From: JBLIAZ01 sp047632015
Lineage (GTDB): Bacteria > Bacteroidota > Bacteroidia > Flavobacteriales_C > GCA-002722245
Direction of reading: 5' to 3'
NCBI GenBank assembly: GCA_047632015.1
Contig: JBLIBC010000086.1
Span: 1-10,072 of the forward strand
Length of the DNA stretch: 10,072 bases
A program made the translations under genes and the position numbers. Of this stretch, positions 6,801 through 10,072 are shown piece after piece. The first letter of the stretch is position 1, and each line of letters begins with the position of its first letter. The notes under the pieces were generated by a model. It was given only the letters and a program-made list of their open reading frames with translations. It was not told the origin of the DNA and did no database searches.

Positions 6801-9686
6801 TATCACTTTTGCCTTAACCGTTTGACTAGTAGCGGTGGTATTCCATAAATAATTTGACCCTGCGTTACCAGCGTCAAATGTAACACTGTCTCCTGCACAA
6901 ATGGTTTGGTCATCACCTAAAGCCACTGCTGGCAAAACGTTGATTGTAGATTCAACGGTATCTAGTCCTTTACATCCATTTACATCGGTTACAATTACAC
7001 TGTATGTCCCCGCTGTTTTTACTTTTATTGTTTGAGTAGTTTCTGTGTTGACCCATAAATAGGTAGACCCTACATTACCCGCATCAAACGTAACACTGTC
7101 GTCTGCACAAAAGGTTTGGTCTGTCCCTAAAGCAACTACTGGCAATGCATTTATTGCAGTTGTCACCGTGTCTCTTCCAATACATCCATTTGCATCAGTT
7201 ACTGCTACGTTGAACGTTCCTGCTGTTTTCACTTTCAGTGTTTGCGTAATTTCAGACGAACTCCATAAATAGGCGGATCCTGAATTGCCGGCATCAAAGG
7301 TGACACTGTCGTCCGCACAAAAATTTGGATCTGCTCCTAAGCCCACAATTGGTAGCGCATTAAGTGTAATGGTTAATGACTTAGCAGCATCATTGGTACA
7401 AGTATTATCCTTTAAAGAATCAATGGTTACTGTTCCCCCAATACTTACCGGAATATTATAAAAATCAGTGGTAATACCAGCTACTGTTACTTGTGGTAAA
7501 CCTGTTGGGGTAAAATACAAAGTATAAGGTTGAGTACCTGTAAAACTAATCCGTACCTGAGCTGTGTCTCCTGCACAAATTGAAGTATCAGGCGTCAATA
7601 TAGTGTAAGGTGGTTTGGTACAAGCATCATCACAAAATGTAAGCGTATCATTAATTGGAACCCCACAACTATTGGGAGAAATGGTTGTAATAATATAAGT
7701 GCCACCAACAACAGTTGAGGCGATTGTTTTTGTAGTTTCAATGGCTGTCATTACAATATCGGTTTGGACTGCACCGTCTTTAGTGTATGAAATAGTGACT
7801 TGTTCATCACCTGCCTTGGTCACAATTAAGTCACCGTTTGCACAATTTTTTATTGCGTCTAAGTTTGTTTTATCCCATCCTACGACACTTCCATTCTTAC
7901 TCTCAACGGTAATTTTGGCGAAATTACAATTGATGTCTCCAACCTCATCATCGTCCTCAAAATAAACAACTTCATAGTCTCCTGGTTGCGTTATTGCAAT
8001 ATTATAAGGTGAAGAAGAAATCCCTGTATATGAATTCGTTGACCCATCAGGAAATCTAATGTCTACTCTAAAATTTGGATCACCTGCTAACCACACTTGC
8101 AAAAACCCTGACTCTCCTGGACATAAAGTATCGTTGGTTCTCAAGGAAACGCCCAATGGATTACCCGGACAAACTTTTGACGCACTAAATTGCGTTGCAA
8201 GATAGGATGATGGATCATGGCCCCCCATTTGAATTACAATTTCATCGATCACTGGACCAAGGTTCGTAAACATCACATCGCCACCACCATTTAACCCGTC
8301 GAATACCGCCTTAATGGCAGCTTGAACTGGAGCATCCATCAACTGAGGGTACAATATTTTAACTCTATCAAAATAAAATGTAATATCAGTCCACTTAATA
8401 GCTTTTTCATAACAACCGTAAAACTCAGTGGTTTCATCATCTTTAGAGTAAGGGTATGGTGTATGTGCACCACCGTCTAGCATTGAAGTAAGATTCCCAA
8501 CCTTTTGGCTGTTTCCTCCAGCTTGTAACGCGCTCCATGTTCCTCCTGTCGTTATTACAGTATTCATGTTTGTGGCAGCCATCGCAGCGTTATAATTGTT
8601 GTTAATGTCGGTAAGCAAAGAAATACCAGCATTAGGACCATCGTGATAAGCATGATAAAAAACTTTCTCTGCTGCATAAGGATCCACGGCGTCTTTATGG
8701 AATTTTTGCGCATTCCAACAAAATATTTGATTCCAGTATTGGATATCTTGGTAATGATAATACGCCACGGCAATTAACCCAGTTTCATAATTCCCTCCAT
8801 CAACTACGTTATTATAACTAGCCGTTCCGTATTGATTAGTTTGAGCAAATAAATCTGGTTGATTATCCTCTATTTGAGAATAACCAATATTTAGCACTTG
8901 AAAACAGTTGTTTGTTACGTTGGAAACACCAGTACCAGTAGTAGGCATAGAATTAATTGGCCAATGGTTATTTACATTTGGAACTATGGTCGGGTCACAC
9001 TGCATCCTTGATTCATTCAAAGCTGTGGCAGTCCAAAAGTTTGGCGACAACATTTCGACACCAGCCATGTTAGTAAACAGCCTGTGCGCAACCATTGTTC
9101 CAATAGCCCAGCTAGGCCTGTCCGTCGGTATCATTGCATCAAAAACACCTTCACCTCTCCAAATTTCACTAGCCCCTTCACCCAAGCACATGTTTGATGT
9201 TGGCGATGAAATAAAACAATCTCTGTTGAATTCCACTGTAGCATTATACAATTCGAAAGCGTCTGTTTTATTACAGTGATTAACTGTAACCGTATATGTA
9301 GTTCCTCCTTCGGTATATGTTCCATCGGTAGGAAACTGAAGAACCCCTGAATATATCGAATTACCAACAGACAACTGTTTCGTTGCTCCATTAGGGATTG
9401 TTCCTGGCCAGTCTAAATTAAGTTTAAAATCCCAGCTAACTCCCGTTTGAACACCATCAGAAAATGGCCAAGGTAATGATATTAAACTTGGCCATTCCAT
9501 CGTGAAATCATTGTTAGCAAAATCAAGTTCTATCCCTGTATTGTTAGTTATCTCAATGGTAGCATTGAACCCTTTTGGTAACGCTTGTGTTTTTGATACA
9601 GGACAAAAATTAATTGTAATTTGAGATTGGGCCGAAACGGTCCAAACTAGACCTAAAATGGCTATAATAATCTTTAAGTGTTTCAT
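3843..9686 (-). CDS. giant multidomain T9SS type B cargo protein with N-terminal lytic-transglycosylase-like region and Ig-like stalk
   Basis: The product has 1947 residues. Residues 1-19/21 form a Sec signal peptide (IIIAILGLVWTVSA, then QSQ). Residues 22-140 form a Trp-rich beta domain with cysteines at both ends (C28, C138), as in some carbohydrate-binding modules. Residues 155-500 hold ALNES (E225), GYSQIE (268-273), YETGLIAVAYY (300-310) and AYHDGPNAG (346-354). These are in the order of the four lytic transglycosylase motifs, so a lysozyme-fold glycan-cleaving role is possible. From about 511 to 1852 there are some 17 Ig/PKD-like modules, each with a cysteine pair. The last 95 residues are the gliding motility-associated C-terminal domain (FTPNGDGKNETW, then VYNRWGEQIW and WDG), which directs export by the type IX secretion system and, by family knowledge, surface attachment or release. 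It is inferred to act at the cell surface or outside the cell. The ATG at 9684-9686 is preceded by a good promoter match. No frameshift is seen. The enzymatic reading is uncertain; the protein could simply be an adhesin. Confidence 0.93.
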   Translation of the reverse strand: MKHLKIIIAILGLVWTVSAQSQITINFCPVSKTQALPKGFNATIEITNNTGIELDFANNDFTMEWPSLISLPWPFSDGVQTGVSWDFKLNLDWPGTIPNGATKQLSVGNSIYSGVLQFPTDGTYTEGGTTYTVTVNHCNKTDAFELYNATVEFNRDCFISSPTSNMCLGEGASEIWRGEGVFDAMIPTDRPSWAIGTMVAHRLFTNMAGVEMLSPNFWTATALNESRMQCDPTIVPNVNNHWPINSMPTTGTGVSNVTNNCFQVLNIGYSQIEDNQPDLFAQTNQYGTASYNNVVDGGNYETGLIAVAYYHYQDIQYWNQIFCWNAQKFHKDAVDPYAAEKVFYHAYHDGPNAGISLLTDINNNYNAAMAATNMNTVITTGGTWSALQAGGNSQKVGNLTSMLDGGAHTPYPYSKDDETTEFYGCYEKAIKWTDITFYFDRVKILYPQLMDAPVQAAIKAVFDGLNGGGDVMFTNLGPVIDEIVIQMGGHDPSSYLATQFSASKVCPGNPLGVSLRTNDTLCPGESGFLQVWLAGDPNFRVDIRFPDGSTNSYTGISSSPYNIAITQPGDYEVVYFEDDDEVGDINCNFAKITVESKNGSVVGWDKTNLDAIKNCANGDLIVTKAGDEQVTISYTKDGAVQTDIVMTAIETTKTIASTVVGGTYIITTISPNSCGVPINDTLTFCDDACTKPPYTILTPDTSICAGDTAQVRISFTGTQPYTLYFTPTGLPQVTVAGITTDFYNIPVSIGGTVTIDSLKDNTCTNDAAKSLTITLNALPIVGLGADPNFCADDSVTFDAGNSGSAYLWSSSEITQTLKVKTAGTFNVAVTDANGCIGRDTVTTAINALPVVALGTDQTFCADDSVTFDAGNVGSTYLWVNTETTQTIKVKTAGTYSVIVTDVNGCKGLDTVESTINVLPAVALGDDQTICAGDSVTFDAGNAGSNYLWNTTATSQTVKAKVIGSYSVIVTDANGCNGRGTVELGLKGAATVNLGNDTTICGTSLELDAGTQTTYLWQENATNSTQTFIASTTGLNEYRVEVTNAEGCISRDSINVTLNPKPVFNFSPSDSVFACPTSFPINLDATTASATYEWSDASTNPTLNVNTQGDYWVIVTVTGCSDTDSVYVKESSTLSLDLRPDTTVCPGQPITLSPVINYSNITYTWSDGTGGTSLTTTTTGKIYLDIEDAGGCAGTDTMELFNENPLTIDLGTDKTECFGDTATLELTPAQTGLNYDWELLATTVSTDSIFKVWTAGSATFTLNVDSAGCTATDDIIVTINALPIVSLGPNTFVCTGAGATIALDANNVGSTYLWNDASFDQTLQVSTAGDYDVIVTDGNGCIAKDTMTLTEKQATVFDLGDDQTICPAGSAKIDVPSTPASVLTTGSYVWEDATSVIQYTVANQADGYTEKVKLTYTNEFGCVFADSLTVKVDNVLLVTGLDDKPLCEGESFTEFDTDFKDQPNRLDYSYVWHDGSAGTNFPVNNVTLAQDGLKILVIVTDDVLGCTGKDSAILSVNPLPIPVLRDTSTCLGIPVTINSGPTAPTHTFSWKKNTSSITNSSAATLTIDGLTAGVDTYEVTVTVAATTCSATASADVTTNALPVVDLGSPTEDCEGTTVTLPVNGGMYNTATHSYVWSLNGAPVNGETANTYSASVDGTYKLTVTEIATSCSDSTEAILDFIAKPDIDITISAADTIICVGKTASLEASELNSKYSYNWYLSTDVNDKGIEVSDPLDEGRLSNVELGGYYTLIVTPKLANCPDTATTMVTVRELPISTVQSDSVVCFEEMKDGFMTLNTAPMNINSVTPTYSFLWSTGDTTQIIDITKRGQYTVLITDEEGCVGEGEVLISEDCMPNVWMASGFTPNGDGKNETWGIEGRGIQSMELFVYNRWGEQIWKSTSISEKWDGRFGSYPVQEDVYVWVLSYTFLNVMNNEESRSQTGTLTVVR
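3846..4130 (-). other. type B T9SS sorting domain (gliding motility-associated C-terminal domain)
   Basis: This covers residues 1853-1947 of the giant protein. Hallmarks are PNVWMASGFTPNGDGKNETW, with its Asn/Asp-Gly turn, then the MELFVYNRWGEQIW strand pair, KWDGRFG and YVWVLSY, and the closing GTLTVVR. The order and spacing match the CHU_C/gliding_CTERM family. The domain is recognised by the T9SS outer-membrane machinery and marks the protein as secreted cargo. Confidence 0.95.
4131..8156 (-). repeat. about 17 tandem Ig/PKD-like modules, each with two cysteines
   Basis: This covers residues 511-1852. Each module opens with a hydrophobic strand, then a 'T-x-C-x-G-x-S/T' turn, a central Y-x-W strand, a 'G-x-Y-x-V-x-V-T-D' strand and a closing 'x-G-C'. 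Cysteine pairs by module are 522/587, 615/674, 704/763, 790/835, 860/905, 930/975, 1000/1047, 1074/1119, 1144/1191, 1216/1268, 1293/1340, 1365/1421, 1446/1505, 1529/1587, 1612/1669, 1697/1759 and 1784/1840. I predict one disulfide per module and an extended, stiff extracellular stalk, as in SprB-like surface proteins. Module limits are approximate. Confidence 0.85.
6717..7346 (-). repeat. three 210-bp tandem DNA repeats encoding 70-residue modules
   Basis: This covers residues 781-990. The three copies share phrases such as SVTFDAGN and YLW at the same positions, and an exact 70-codon period. The same DNA landmark, a GCRTCAAA block ahead of ACACTGTC, begins at 6871, 7081 and 7291. DNA-level likeness is higher than among the other modules, which suggests a more recent amplification. 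Confidence 0.9.
8187..9224 (-). other. lytic-transglycosylase/lysozyme-fold-like region of the giant protein
   Basis: This covers residues 155-500. Candidate catalytic Glu225 (codon 9012-9014) sits in ALNESR, like motif I (E-S) of family 1 lytic transglycosylases. GYSQIE follows like the G-L-M-Q motif, then YETGLIAVAYY like the N-I-x-x-G-x-x-Y-L helix, then AYHDGPNAG (codons 8625-8651) like A-Y-N-A-G-P-G. Spacings (about 45, 30 and 45 residues) are longer than in textbook members, so this is a distant member or a look-alike. The second half (residues 360-500) shows no motif I know. Confidence 0.5.
9267..9623 (-). other. N-terminal Trp-rich beta domain, possible carbohydrate-binding module
   Basis: This covers residues 22-140. 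It has alternating beta strands, an ATIEITNNTG stretch typical of CBM/Ig sandwich cores, four tryptophans (65, 73, 85, 93) able to form a sugar-stacking face, and cysteines C28 and C138 at its two ends that could bridge as in CBM2. Family assignment is not secure. Confidence 0.4.
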
Positions 9687-9712
9687 GTAAGTTAAGTTAA
9701 GTGCTTGTAGAA

Positions 9713-9741
9713 CAAACTTAAGAAGGAATAGTTACACCAAA
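9713..9741 (-). promoter_or_regulatory. promoter of the giant T9SS cargo gene, Bacteroidota type
   Basis: On the - strand, TTTG (9741 to 9738) is followed after 17 bases by TAAGTTTG (9720 to 9713). This matches the TTTG / TAnnTTTG pair of Bacteroidota sigma factor promoters with good spacing. Transcription would start near 9706, giving a leader of about 20 bases to the ATG at 9686. No Shine-Dalgarno is visible, as is usual in this phylum. A perfect inverted repeat, TCAAAC/GTTTGA (9751-9756 and 9765-9770), lies ten bases upstream of the -33 box and might bind a regulator. Confidence 0.65.
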
Positions 9742-9833
9742 TGACAACATTCAAACATGAGTTGGTTTGAAAATTATTATTCACCTCAAATAATTCGTAA
9801 AACGGTGTGTAAAATACTGATTTAATACGCATT

Positions 9834-9870
9834 AAAAAAGTCGTGAGATTGATCTTCTCACGACTTTTTA
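9834..9870 (-). terminator. strong intrinsic terminator after the type A cargo gene
   Basis: A perfect 14-base inverted repeat (9835-9848 and 9856-9869) encloses a seven-base loop. Its core is GTCGTGAGA with TCTCACGAC, flanked by A-runs on one side and T-runs on the other, so it can work in both directions. It lies 37 bases after the stop at 9907-9909 and ahead of the promoter of the giant gene. It therefore separates the two cargo genes into different transcripts. Confidence 0.9.
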
Positions 9871-9906
9871 ACACCTTTTAAAGATACAACTTATTGATAA
9901 CCAACA

Positions 9907-10072
9907 CTATCTCACTACAAAAGTCTTGTAGCCCGTCCCCCGAAGTGAAACTGCACTTAGTACGTAAATCCCTTTTGGATAAGAACTGACGTCAATTGAA
10001 ATTTGACGACTTTCTTTGTTTGGCAAATTTTTCGTCAACATGTTTCTTCCAGATGAATCTGAGATTTTAACA
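9907..10072 (-). CDS. 3' end of a T9SS type A cargo protein (partial)
   Basis: The last 54 codons and the TAG stop (9907-9909) are present. The gene runs off the window edge, so its main domain is unseen. The tail reads VKISDSSGRNML, then ISIDVSSYPKGIYVLSA and GYKTFVVR. This has the D-x-x-G-R turn, the S-x-x-x-K-G-I-Y strand and the basic end of the type A T9SS C-terminal sorting domain (Por_Secre_tail). By family knowledge the domain is removed after export through the outer membrane. The protein is therefore secreted or surface-bound, of unknown function. It is read in the same direction as the giant gene but is separated from it by a terminator. Confidence 0.9.
   Translation of the reverse strand, partial: VKISDSSGRNMLTKNLPNKESRQISIDVSSYPKGIYVLSAVSLRGTGYKTFVVR

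Noticed and set aside
6717..7346. The regular 210-bp repeats as a CRISPR-like or non-coding array
   Set aside because: The period is an exact multiple of three, the frame stays open, and the units encode Ig-like modules. They are protein repeats, not an array with spacers.
9692..9874. A 60-codon - strand open frame between the two cargo genes
   Set aside because: It spans the terminator hairpin and the promoter of the giant gene, and its product has no recognisable feature.

Overview
The window looks like the chromosome of a low-GC member of the Bacteroidota, probably a flavobacterium-like gliding or marine group. Three things support this. There is a type B type IX secretion (T9SS) sorting domain on a giant surface protein and a type A T9SS sorting domain on the gene next to it. 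Promoter candidates have the Bacteroidota TAnnTTTG form, with no Shine-Dalgarno sequences. The single-chain glycine dehydrogenase is of the usual bacterial/mitochondrial kind. The genus cannot be fixed from the sequence.

Layout. Positions 1-38 may hold the last codons of a + strand gene. Positions 39-161 are non-coding and carry two related GC-rich palindromes in opposite orientation. gcvP (162-3011, - strand) encodes the glycine cleavage system P protein. A 127-bp divergent region (3012-3138) separates it from a + strand gene (3139-3798) for a small exported protein of unknown function, with a signal peptide and two similar hydrophobic segments. That gene converges, across 44 bp, on a 5.8-kb - strand gene (3843-9686) for a 1947-residue secreted multidomain protein. 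The 220 bp at 9687-9906 hold its likely promoter and a strong hairpin terminator for the gene before it. The last 166 bases are the 3' end of a second - strand T9SS cargo gene.

The giant protein is the most interesting object. Its order is: signal peptide; an N-terminal Trp-rich beta-sandwich-like domain that recalls carbohydrate-binding modules; a region of about 350 residues with four motifs in the order seen in lysozyme-fold lytic transglycosylases; about 17 Ig/PKD-like modules, each with a pair of cysteines; and a type B (gliding motility-associated) C-terminal sorting domain. Three modules in the middle are tandem copies with an exact 210-bp period. I infer a cell-surface-anchored glycan-acting protein on a long disulfide-stapled stalk. 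The enzymatic part is a motif-level inference and is unproven.

The genes do not form one pathway. gcvP is housekeeping one-carbon metabolism standing alone, without gcvT or gcvH beside it and with a leader too short for a glycine riboswitch. The two T9SS cargo genes are tandem on one strand but appear separately transcribed. No mobile element, CRISPR array, tRNA or rRNA was seen.
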